Source of the DNA: an uncultured bacterium
GTDB taxonomy: Bacteria; DUMJ01
NCBI GenBank assembly: GCA_937958695.1
Contig: CALGNK010000020.1
Location: 1 to 36,408 of the forward strand
Reading direction: 5' to 3'
Length of the DNA stretch: 36,408 nt
A program made the position numbers and the translations under genes. The first letter of the stretch is position 1. Every line of letters starts with the position of its first letter. The notes below the pieces were generated by a model. It ran no database searches and had not been told where the DNA came from. It was given only the letters and a program-made list of their open reading frames with translations. Positions 28,140 through 35,302 of this stretch are shown one piece after another.

Positions 28140-28177
28140 CTTAACTAGAAAACTAATATTTTGTTAGAGGTGATATT

Positions 28178-28585
28178 GTGGCTTTAAGATTGTCGACTAA
28201 AGCTAGATATGGTTTAAGGGCATTAATATCATTAGCAAGACATTACGGAGAAGGTCCTATAATGGCGAAGATTATAGCTAAAGAAGAAGAGATATCAGAA
28301 AATTATCTAGAACAGATACTGGAACTTCTTAGAAGAAGTGGTATAGTAAGAAGTATAAGAGGAGCCCAAGGTGGTTTTGTACTTGTTAAATCACCACAAG
28401 AGATCAGAGTGAAAGAAATAATTGATATCTTAGAAGGACCAATAGTTCTTGTAGATTGTCTTTCTTCTCCTGAAGTTTGTAAAAGGAGTAAAGATTGTAC
28501 TGCACGTACTCTTTGGGGAGAATTAAAAGGGAATATCATAAGATTTTTAGAGTCAAAGACGTTAGCTGATTTTATAAGCCAATAA
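28178..28585 (+). CDS. Rrf2-family transcriptional regulator (IscR-like)
   Basis: A 135-residue winged-helix regulator. The family N-terminus LSTKARYGLRAL is followed by the helix-turn-helix, SENYLEQIL, and the wing SIRGAQGGF. Three cysteines, C94, C101 and C107 (C-x6-C-x5-C), match the [2Fe-2S] ligand pattern of IscR-like members, suggesting it senses Fe-S status, iron or redox state. The start is GTG with SD GAGGTGAT. Its divergent position suggests that it controls the ferritin-like operon and itself. IscS/IscU partners are not in the window, so iscR is not assigned. Confidence 0.9.
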   Translation: MALRLSTKARYGLRALISLARHYGEGPIMAKIIAKEEEISENYLEQILELLRRSGIVRSIRGAQGGFVLVKSPQEIRVKEIIDILEGPIVLVDCLSSPEVCKRSKDCTARTLWGELKGNIIRFLESKTLADFISQ

Positions 28586-28640
28586 TAGGATAATAGCTGA
28601 TTTATAACCTTACCTAATAGTTTATAGAGCTTTTATGTTT

Positions 28641-28680
28641 TTGTATATTATTGCAAGTTTGTGGTATAATTAATATACAA
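28641..28680 (+). promoter_or_regulatory. Flagellar operon promoter bracketed by a perfect inverted repeat
   Basis: A -35-like TTGTAT (28641-28646), an 18-bp spacer and TATAAT (28665-28670) preceded by TGG, so an extended -10. A perfect 10-bp inverted repeat, TTGTATATTA (28641-28650) and TAATATACAA (28671-28680), encloses the promoter core with a 20-bp spacer. It is a plausible operator. The flgB SD (GAGGG/AAGG) and ATG at 28705 follow. The promoter resembles the sigma-70 type rather than the flagellar sigma-28 or sigma-54 types. Confidence 0.65.
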
Positions 28681-28704
28681 AAATTATATCAGCGAGGGTT
28701 AAGG

Positions 28705-29067
28705 ATGTTTGTAAGAGATAGTTTAATACTTGATATTATTGAGGCAAGCTTAAACGTCGCAACTCTTAGACATAACATCTATAGCGCTAACATAGCTAAC
28801 GTAGATACCCCTGGGTATAAAAAGTATAGAGTAGCATTTGAAGAGATTCTTAAAAATGTTTTAGATACGGATATGGATATCTCCGATATAGAACCTAAGG
28901 TCTATAGAATTACAGAGACTTCTTTTAGGAATGATGGAAATAATGTGAATCTAGATGAAGAAGTAGTGCTTATGAATCAAAACTTCCTTAAGTACCAGGC
29001 TCTTTCGCAATTCGCTAAGTGGCATTTTGACAGATATTATACTGTTCTTGGAGGTAGAAAGAGATGA
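28705..29067 (+). CDS. flgB: Flagellar basal-body rod protein FlgB
   Basis: A 120-residue proximal rod protein. The family motif LRHNIYSANIANVDTPGYK (residues about 22-40) is clear. The start is taken at ATG 28705, because an earlier in-frame TTG at 28651 lies inside the promoter. It is exported by the flagellar type III system and forms the rod with FlgC and FliE. It heads the flagellar operon, and its stop overlaps the flgC ATG by 4 nt. Confidence 0.93.
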   Translation: MFVRDSLILDIIEASLNVATLRHNIYSANIANVDTPGYKKYRVAFEEILKNVLDTDMDISDIEPKVYRITETSFRNDGNNVNLDEEVVLMNQNFLKYQALSQFAKWHFDRYYTVLGGRKR

Positions 29068-29465
29068 GTTTATTAAAGACTATGGAAATATCAGCTTCAG
29101 GACTCACAGCCCAAAGATTAAGATTAGATATTATAGCTAATAACCTTGCAAATGCAGAAACAACAAGAACTGATGAGGGAACACCATACAGAAGACAAGT
29201 GCCAGTTTTTCGAGAGATCTTAGATCAAGTTAGTGGTATATCAAAAGGAGTAGAGGTATTAGGAATACTTAGAGACAACTCTCCGTTTAGGAGAGTCTAT
29301 GACCCTAGTCATCCTGATGCAGATCCAGAGGGTTATGTCCTTTATCCGAATGTAAATCCTATAGTAGAAATGACTGATATGATTTCTGCCACAAGAAGCT
29401 ATGAAGCTAATTTAACATTAATCACCTCTGCTAAGAGTATGTTTCTAAAAGCTTTAGAGATATAA
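29064..29465 (+). CDS. flgC: Flagellar basal-body rod protein FlgC
   Basis: A 133-residue rod protein. The N-terminal rod motif SGLTAQRLRLDIIANNLANAE is followed by the FlgC-typical DPSHPDADPEGYVLYPNVN. The C-terminal heptad helix MISATRSYEANLTLI completes the fold. It is full length. Translation is coupled to flgB by a 4-nt overlap, and fliE follows after 13 nt. Confidence 0.95.
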   Translation: MSLLKTMEISASGLTAQRLRLDIIANNLANAETTRTDEGTPYRRQVPVFREILDQVSGISKGVEVLGILRDNSPFRRVYDPSHPDADPEGYVLYPNVNPIVEMTDMISATRSYEANLTLITSAKSMFLKALEI

Positions 29466-29478
29466 AGAGGTATAATTG

Positions 29479-29766
29479 ATGCCATTTATAGAGCCTATAA
29501 GGTTCGATATTAAACCTATAGAGGATTTTAGGAAGGAAAAGGAGAAGTTAAGTTTTTCGGAATTTTTAAAAGATTCATTAGAAAAGGTAAATCAATTACA
29601 GATAGAAGCCAATAATGCTATAACTGCTTTCTCTACAGGTGAAGATGTAGATATACATAGAGTAATGATAGCAATAGAAAGGGCTAATCTATCTTTATCT
29701 ATAGTTACTGAGATTAGAAATAGATTGTTAGATGCCTATCATGAGATAATGCGTATGGTTCCATAA
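29479..29766 (+). CDS. fliE: Flagellar hook-basal body protein FliE
   Basis: A 95-residue protein that links the MS ring to the rod and is the first export substrate. The C-terminal part with HRVMIAIERANLSLS and VTEIRNRLLDAYHEIMRM is diagnostic of FliE. ATG 29479 is preferred over the adjacent TTG 29476 because AAAGAGGT (29464-29471) then lies at 7-nt spacing. The order flgB-flgC-fliE-fliF-fliG is conserved. Confidence 0.93.
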   Translation: MPFIEPIRFDIKPIEDFRKEKEKLSFSEFLKDSLEKVNQLQIEANNAITAFSTGEDVDIHRVMIAIERANLSLSIVTEIRNRLLDAYHEIMRMVP

Positions 29767-29793
29767 AACTTTTAATGATCAATTGATATAACT

Positions 29794-31347
29794 ATGAACT
29801 ATAGGGATATAGTAGGGGCAGTAAAGAGGTTTTGGCAAGAAACTTCTCCTAAGTTAAGGGTTGTAGTATTGATTGGAGGAGTTACTCTTATATTTTTGTC
29901 TATTTATTTTATTTCTTTAAGTTCAAGGGTAAACTATGATGTTCTTTTTAGCAACCTCTCTCCTCAAGATGCCTCTGCTATCACATCTAAGCTGAAAGAG
30001 ATGGGAGAAGGTTATAAATTAGCTGAAGGAGGTTCTGCTATATTAGTCCCTAAAGATAGAGTTTATGAATTGAGACTTTTGATGGCCGGACAGAACCTTC
30101 CTTCTGGAGGAGGGGTGGGTTTTGAAATCTTTGATAAGACCTCTCTTGGTACTACAGACTTTGTAGAGAGGATAAACTATCAAAGGGCGTTACAGGGTGA
30201 GTTAGCCAGAACAATCTCTAGCCTTTCTAACGTTGAATATGCAAGGGTCCACATTGTTCTTCCTAGGGAAAGACTCTATGCGGCAGAATCTATTCCGCCT
30301 CAGGCTGGTGTAGTTTTAAAGTTAAAACCTGGAAGTATGATGAATAAAAGTGAGATAACAGCTATAGCAAGATTAGTAGCAAGTAGTGTAGAAGGATTAA
30401 AACCAGAGCAGGTTACTATAGTTGATACCAATGGGAATTTGCTCTCAAGAGGATTATTTGATGAAGGCAAAGAAGCATCTACTTTAGAAGAGTCTTTCTA
30501 TCTAGAAGTAAAAGACAGATTAGAAAGGACCATAGAAGACAGAATTCAAAGTATGTTAATAGGTGTTTTAGGTCCTAATAAAGCTATAGTTAGGGCTTCG
30601 GCTGAGTTAGACCTTACTCAGCTTAAAACTTCTAAAGAAGTCTTTTCCCCTGTAGTAGAAGAAAAAGGCATTATAAAGAGAGAACAGAGGTTAAAAGAGG
30701 AATACGAAGGACAAGGAACAGCTGGTGGAGTACCTGGAGTCTCTTCTAATATTCCTGGTTATGAAATCATGACGGGAACTAGTAATGTTAGTACTTATAA
30801 TAAACAGCAGACTAATATAGAATACGAAGTTAATAGAGAGGTTCAAGAGATACTTGAGAAGCCTGGAAAGATGAAGAAGCTTTCTATAGCTGTTGTTGTA
30901 GACAAAGAGCTTACTCCTCAGGAGCAGAAATCTATAAAGGAATTAGCATTAGCAGCAGGAGGGGTAGATCTCGCTAGAGGAGATATGCTTACAGTTCAAG
31001 GTATTCCGTTTGATAGAAGTTACTATGAAAAAGAGGCTTCTATTATGGCTGAAGAAGAGAAAAGACAGAGGAATCAAGAGATGATAAGACTTTCTATAAT
31101 TATAATAGGAATAATTATAGCTTTGATAATCTTAAAGAATATGATAAAAGCAATCATTAAACCTTCAAAGAGAATAGAGGAACTCTTACCAGAAGAGCTT
31201 CCTCAGCCTATATTGGAAAAGGTACCATCTATCTCTCCAGAGGAACAACGTAAAAGGGAAATTTCAGAAGAGCTTATGCAGTTAGCTAGAAGAGACCCAC
31301 AATCTTTTGTTAAACTCTTAAGGTCTTGGATGAGGGAGGAGGAATAA
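29794..31347 (+). CDS. fliF: Flagellar MS-ring protein FliF
   Basis: A 517-residue inner-membrane ring protein. An N-terminal transmembrane helix (about 21-43) is followed by the ring-building motifs of FliF (LEKPGKMKKLSIAVVVD near residue 350). A second transmembrane helix (about 430-452) precedes a C-terminal cytoplasmic segment (SKELLQLAR-like, VKLLRSWMREE at the end) that binds FliG. The ATG lacks an SD. TATAAC lies only 1 bp before it, so initiation may depend on coupling from fliE or on an unstructured AT-rich leader. Confidence 0.96.
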   Translation: MNYRDIVGAVKRFWQETSPKLRVVVLIGGVTLIFLSIYFISLSSRVNYDVLFSNLSPQDASAITSKLKEMGEGYKLAEGGSAILVPKDRVYELRLLMAGQNLPSGGGVGFEIFDKTSLGTTDFVERINYQRALQGELARTISSLSNVEYARVHIVLPRERLYAAESIPPQAGVVLKLKPGSMMNKSEITAIARLVASSVEGLKPEQVTIVDTNGNLLSRGLFDEGKEASTLEESFYLEVKDRLERTIEDRIQSMLIGVLGPNKAIVRASAELDLTQLKTSKEVFSPVVEEKGIIKREQRLKEEYEGQGTAGGVPGVSSNIPGYEIMTGTSNVSTYNKQQTNIEYEVNREVQEILEKPGKMKKLSIAVVVDKELTPQEQKSIKELALAAGGVDLARGDMLTVQGIPFDRSYYEKEASIMAEEEKRQRNQEMIRLSIIIIGIIIALIILKNMIKAIIKPSKRIEELLPEELPQPILEKVPSISPEEQRKREISEELMQLARRDPQSFVKLLRSWMREEE

Positions 31348-31348
31348 T

Positions 31349-32359
31349 ATGCCTGGAAGAGCTGATTTGAAGGGTGCTAAAAAGGCGGCTGCTCTTCTTA
31401 TAGCCTTAGGACCAGATGTATCTGCCCAGATTATGAGACAACTAACTGAAGAAGAGATAGAAAAACTCACCTTAGAAATAGCAAATTTAGGTAAAATAGA
31501 TTCGGAATTGAGGGATAAAGTTATTGAGGAATTTTATCAGATGGCTATCGCTCAGGATTATATAGTTCAGGGTGGATTAGAATATGCTAGGCAAATTTTG
31601 GAAAAAGCTTTGGGAACTCAAAAAGCTTTAGAAATATTAGAAAGGCTTACCGCTACTTTGCAGATTACTCCGTTTGAGTTTATGAGAAAGATGGACCCTA
31701 AACAAATATTGAGTTTTATTCAAGATGAGCATCCTCAAACTATTGCTCTTATACTTTCATATCTTACACCAGAACAATCTGCAACTATACTCTCATCTTT
31801 ACCTCCAGAACTTATGACAGAGGTAGCTATGAGAATTGCTACTATAGACAGGACTAGTCCAGATGTGATAAGAAAAGTCGAGGATATACTAGAGAAGAAG
31901 TTAGCTCTTCTTGCTACTCAAGAGTCTACTAATGTTGGAGGAGTGAAACATTTTGTAGAAATATTAAATAGGGTGGATCGAAATACAGAGAAGGCGGTAT
32001 TAGAATATCTGGAAAGCGAAGATCCAGAATTGGCTGAAGAAGTAAAGAAGCAGATGTTCTTATTTGAAGATATAGTAATGTTAGATGATCGTTCTGTACA
32101 AAGAATACTGAGAGAAGTTGATTCTAAAGATTTAGCCTTAGCGCTTAAAGGAACAAATGAAGAGGTTAAACAGAAAATCTTTAAGAATATGTCTAGTAGA
32201 GCAGCCCAGATGCTCAAAGAAGATATGGAATTTATGGGTCCCGTAAGAGTAAGAGATGTAGAGCAGGCTCAGCAGAAGATAGTCTCTATAATAAGAAGAT
32301 TAGATGAGGCAGGAGAAATTATAATATCAAGGGGAGGAGAGGAGGAATTAATTGTCTAG
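31349..32359 (+). CDS. fliG: Flagellar motor switch protein FliG
   Basis: A 336-residue switch-complex protein that binds FliF through its N-terminal domain and contacts the stator through its C-terminal charged helix. Visible are KAAALLIALGPDVSAQIM near the start, DEHPQTIALILSYL with the EHPQ motif in the middle domain, and the C-terminal MSSRAAQMLKEDMEFMGPVR. The SD GGGAGGAGG lies just ahead of the ATG inside the fliF end. It overlaps fliH by 8 nt. Confidence 0.97.
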   Translation: MPGRADLKGAKKAAALLIALGPDVSAQIMRQLTEEEIEKLTLEIANLGKIDSELRDKVIEEFYQMAIAQDYIVQGGLEYARQILEKALGTQKALEILERLTATLQITPFEFMRKMDPKQILSFIQDEHPQTIALILSYLTPEQSATILSSLPPELMTEVAMRIATIDRTSPDVIRKVEDILEKKLALLATQESTNVGGVKHFVEILNRVDRNTEKAVLEYLESEDPELAEEVKKQMFLFEDIVMLDDRSVQRILREVDSKDLALALKGTNEEVKQKIFKNMSSRAAQMLKEDMEFMGPVRVRDVEQAQQKIVSIIRRLDEAGEIIISRGGEEELIV

Positions 32360-33029
32360 AGAAGATTTTATAAAGATTGCCTTTGAGATGGAGGATAATC
32401 GTATAGATGATTCTTTTTCATTAGAAATACAGGAATTAGTGTTAGGTATACTTGAAAGGGCTAAGAGAAACGCTGATCTTTTGAAAGAGAAGGCTAAAGC
32501 AGAAGGATATCAAAAAGGTTTAGAAGAGGGCAGAGAAGATGGATATAGAGAAGGTTATGAGAATGGATATAGAAAAGGATACGAGGAAGGTTTAAACTTT
32601 TTTAAAGATAAGATGGAATATCTGGAAAAACTAGGAGAGGGTATTTTATTAGAGAGACATAGATTGTTTGAGGAATATAAGTATGAAATAGCACAAATGG
32701 CTTTGGAGATCGCTAAAAAATTAGTCTTTACAGAAATTTTGACTAATCCAGATATCATCTATAATATAATATCTAAAGCTATATCTTTGATGAAGGAAAA
32801 AGAGTCAATAAAGATAGTAGTAAATCCTGTGATATTTGGTTTAATAAATGGTAATAATATATTAACTATAGGTGGAGATAAGGTGGAAATAGTAAGTGAT
32901 CAGAGATTAGACGAAGGAGATATAATAATCATAACTCCTGGAGAAAAGGTGGAATTTAGACTAAAAGAAAGGTTAAAGGAGCTAGAGGAGAGTTTTAGAG
33001 ATGTCTTTGCCAATTTATCTAGACCTTAG
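32352..33029 (+). CDS. fliH: Flagellar assembly protein FliH
   Basis: A 225-residue regulator of the export ATPase FliI. Residues 52-80 contain an uninterrupted glycine every fourth residue (G52, 56, 60, 64, 68, 72, 76, 80), the GxxxG helix typical of FliH. The C-terminal domain (about 90-225) resembles the FliH/V-ATPase E-subunit fold. The start is TTG at 32352, just after a strong SD-like GGAGAGGAGG, inside the end of fliG. It overlaps fliI by 29 nt. Confidence 0.9.
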   Translation: MSREDFIKIAFEMEDNRIDDSFSLEIQELVLGILERAKRNADLLKEKAKAEGYQKGLEEGREDGYREGYENGYRKGYEEGLNFFKDKMEYLEKLGEGILLERHRLFEEYKYEIAQMALEIAKKLVFTEILTNPDIIYNIISKAISLMKEKESIKIVVNPVIFGLINGNNILTIGGDKVEIVSDQRLDEGDIIIITPGEKVEFRLKERLKELEESFRDVFANLSRP

Positions 33030-34335
33030 TAGTTATAAAGAAAGAATCAACAGTATAAGACTTTTTAAGCAGATAGGTTATATAGATACAGTAACAGGAT
33101 TAACTGTAGAGTCAATCGGACCTACGGCCTCTGTTGGAGAGGTATGTAGAGTATATTCTAAAAACGATGAAGGAGAATTTTTAGCTGAGGTCGTAGGCTT
33201 TAAACAGAACAAACTTATACTAATGCCGATAGGAAAGATAAATGGTATAAAACCAGGAATGGAAGTGACACCTCTAGGAAAGCCACTATCAGTTAAGGTA
33301 AATACCAATATACTAGGGAGGATCTTAGATGCCCTTGGAAACCCTATAGATGATTTGGGATCTATAATAGAAGGGATAGAGTATCCTTTAGATAATATAC
33401 CGCCTAATCCTCTTAAGAGAACTAGGATAAAAGAAATTATCTCTGTTGGAGTTAAAGCTATAGATGGATTATTAACTTGTGGGAAGGGACAACGTATAGG
33501 AATTTTCGCTGGAAGCGGTGTTGGCAAGAGTACACTTCTAGGAATGATAGCAAGACATAGTAAGGCGGATGTAAATGTTATAGCTCTTATTGGAGAAAGA
33601 GGAAGAGAAGTAAGAGACTTTATAGAAAAATCCTTAGGAGAAGAAGGCTTGAAAAGGTCAGTAGTAGTTGTTGCTACTTCTGATCAGCCTCCTTTATTGA
33701 GGCTTAAGGCTGCATTTACCGCTACTGCTATAGCGGAATATTTTAGAGATTTGGGAAGAGATGTTATTCTTCTAATGGATTCTGTAACTAGATTTGCTAT
33801 GGCGCAGAGAGAGATTGGATTAGCTAGTGGGGAGCCTCCTACAACGAAAGGATACACTCCTAGTGTATTTGCTCTCCTTCCTACCTTGTTGGAAAGAGCA
33901 GGTAATAGTGATAGAGGTAGTATAACTGGTTTTTATACAGTTCTTGTAGAGGCAGATGATATGAATGAACCAATAGCAGATGCAGTAAGGGCTATCCTTG
34001 ATGGACATATAGTGCTATCAAGGAATATAGCTATGGAGAATAGATATCCACCTATAGATGTCCTTGCTAGTGTAAGTAGAGTGATGCCAGATATAGTCTC
34101 TATAGAACATATAAAATTAGCCAATAAGGTAAAAGAGATAATGAATGTTTATATACAGGCAAAAGACTTGATTCAAATTGGAGCATATGTAGATGGAACG
34201 GATCCTAGAGTAGACTCTGCTAAGAATCTAATAGAAGAGATTTATTCTTTTCTGTCTCAAAATATAGAAGAAAAGTTTACTTTAGAAGATGTTTTAGAAA
34301 AGATGAAAGAGATTGTTAGAAGATATGGCTACTAA
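33001..34335 (+). CDS. fliI: Flagellum-specific export ATPase FliI
   Basis: A 444-residue F1-beta-like ATPase that energises flagellar protein export. Walker A is AGSGVGKST (170-178), Walker B is VILLMDSVTRFAMAQRE, and the export-ATPase motif EPPTTKGYTPSVFALLP is present. The start at 33001 gives an N-terminus (YLDLSSYKERI) in line with relatives, and it overlaps fliH by 29 nt. The length is standard. It overlaps fliJ by 11 nt. Confidence 0.97.
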   Translation: MSLPIYLDLSSYKERINSIRLFKQIGYIDTVTGLTVESIGPTASVGEVCRVYSKNDEGEFLAEVVGFKQNKLILMPIGKINGIKPGMEVTPLGKPLSVKVNTNILGRILDALGNPIDDLGSIIEGIEYPLDNIPPNPLKRTRIKEIISVGVKAIDGLLTCGKGQRIGIFAGSGVGKSTLLGMIARHSKADVNVIALIGERGREVRDFIEKSLGEEGLKRSVVVVATSDQPPLLRLKAAFTATAIAEYFRDLGRDVILLMDSVTRFAMAQREIGLASGEPPTTKGYTPSVFALLPTLLERAGNSDRGSITGFYTVLVEADDMNEPIADAVRAILDGHIVLSRNIAMENRYPPIDVLASVSRVMPDIVSIEHIKLANKVKEIMNVYIQAKDLIQIGAYVDGTDPRVDSAKNLIEEIYSFLSQNIEEKFTLEDVLEKMKEIVRRYGY

Positions 34336-34762
34336 TTTTAGGTTTAGATTTGAGAAAATATTGGATTGGTATGCAAAGAAAAAGGATGAAGCCAAGAAGA
34401 GATTAGCAGAGCTTAAGGCAGAGTACCTAAGAGAAGAGAGTATATTAAGGGAAATGGAGGAAGAAAAGGAGTTTGGAGAAAGAGCCTTTCTAGAAAATAT
34501 CAGTAATATAAGATATAGCTTAGTTATAAGGGATTACATAGATAAGAAGAAAGAAGAGATTAGTATCCAGAAAAATAAGTTAAATTTACTTGATAAGAAA
34601 ATATTGGAGCAGAGAAGTGTATTGTTATACTGGGAAATGAAAGAAAGATCAATGGAGAAGCTAAGAGAAAGAGATCTCTTTACATATCAGTTGAAACTAA
34701 AGAGATTGGAAAATATAATATTAGACGAAAATGGAATTGTTAGATACCTTAGAAAGATATGA
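34325..34762 (+). CDS. fliJ: Flagellar export chaperone FliJ
   Basis: A 145-residue, highly charged, almost wholly alpha-helical coiled-coil protein. The start NFRFRFEKILDWYAKKKDEA fits the FliJ N-terminal pattern. ATG 34325 is chosen over an in-frame TTG at 34313 because it gives that N-terminus and places AGAAG just upstream. FliJ escorts chaperones and couples FliI to FlhA. Sequence conservation in the family is low, so position between fliI and the MotE-like gene is important support. Confidence 0.85.
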   Translation: MATNFRFRFEKILDWYAKKKDEAKKRLAELKAEYLREESILREMEEEKEFGERAFLENISNIRYSLVIRDYIDKKKEEISIQKNKLNLLDKKILEQRSVLLYWEMKERSMEKLRERDLFTYQLKLKRLENIILDENGIVRYLRKI

Positions 34763-35298
34763 AAATACTTAGTTGGATTATAATATTGCTTTTTTGTATA
34801 GTATGTATAGGTGGTTTGTTATATTTTTTACCGATAACTAGGGATTTAGTAATTGGGGTATTAGATGATTTACCTATAATATCAAATTATATAAAGACGG
34901 AAAAGTCAAAGAGTCAGGTAGAGTTACTTAAGGAGAATATAGAAGGATTACAAAAACAGATAAAGACTTTAACAACTAAGATTAAAGAAGTTAATAGTGA
35001 GTTAGAATTGGCGAGGTCTCAGTTAGAAGAGAAGGATAAATTGATATCTGGTTTAAAGTCAGAACTGAGATCTCTGAAAAGTGAAACTGAGAAAAGAATT
35101 CAGAATACTAAAAAGTTGGCTAGTGTCATAGAGAGTATGGATGTTAAATCTGCTGCTAGGATTATAGAAGAGATGGATGAAGAAAGAGCAGTAGAGATAT
35201 TAATTCTTATTAACAAAGAACGAGTGGGTGAGATATTTAAATATCTTACTCCTAGTAAGGCTGTAAGCTTGTTGGATAAACTTGGATGGGGAGGATAA
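34759..35298 (+). CDS. MotE/YlxF-like MgtE-N-domain protein
   Basis: A 179-residue protein. It has an N-terminal transmembrane helix (about 5-24), a periplasmic-type coiled coil (about 48-120) and a C-terminal MgtE-N-like helical domain (about 120-176) with MDVKSAARIIEEMDEERAVEIL and LTPSKAVSLLDKLG. This layout matches MotE/YlxF proteins encoded between fliJ and fliK in many bacteria. MotE is a chaperone for the stator protein MotC in Rhizobium. The stop of fliJ overlaps its ATG by 4 nt. Confidence 0.82.
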   Translation: MKILSWIIILLFCIVCIGGLLYFLPITRDLVIGVLDDLPIISNYIKTEKSKSQVELLKENIEGLQKQIKTLTTKIKEVNSELELARSQLEEKDKLISGLKSELRSLKSETEKRIQNTKKLASVIESMDVKSAARIIEEMDEERAVEILILINKERVGEIFKYLTPSKAVSLLDKLGWGG

Positions 35299-35302
35299 AT
35301 TT

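Noticed and set aside
28563-28620. Imperfect direct repeat TAGCTGATTTTATAA / TAGCTGATTTATAA after the Rrf2 gene
   Set aside because: One copy is the end of the coding sequence and the repeat is short and AT-rich. It is probably a small local duplication without clear function.
28651-28704. Longer flgB starting at TTG 28651
   Set aside because: The added 18 codons lie over the promoter -10 and the inverted repeat, and the FlgB family N-terminus fits ATG 28705 with an SD ahead of it.
29784-29794. TGATATAAC just before fliF as a promoter
   Set aside because: Transcription would start inside the coding region, so it cannot make a full-length fliF message, and fliF is more likely read from the flgB promoter.
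33078-33527. 149-codon open frame on the minus strand inside fliI
   Set aside because: It lies wholly opposite the conserved fliI coding sequence, has Ser/Pro/Ile-rich antisense-type composition and no recognisable family.
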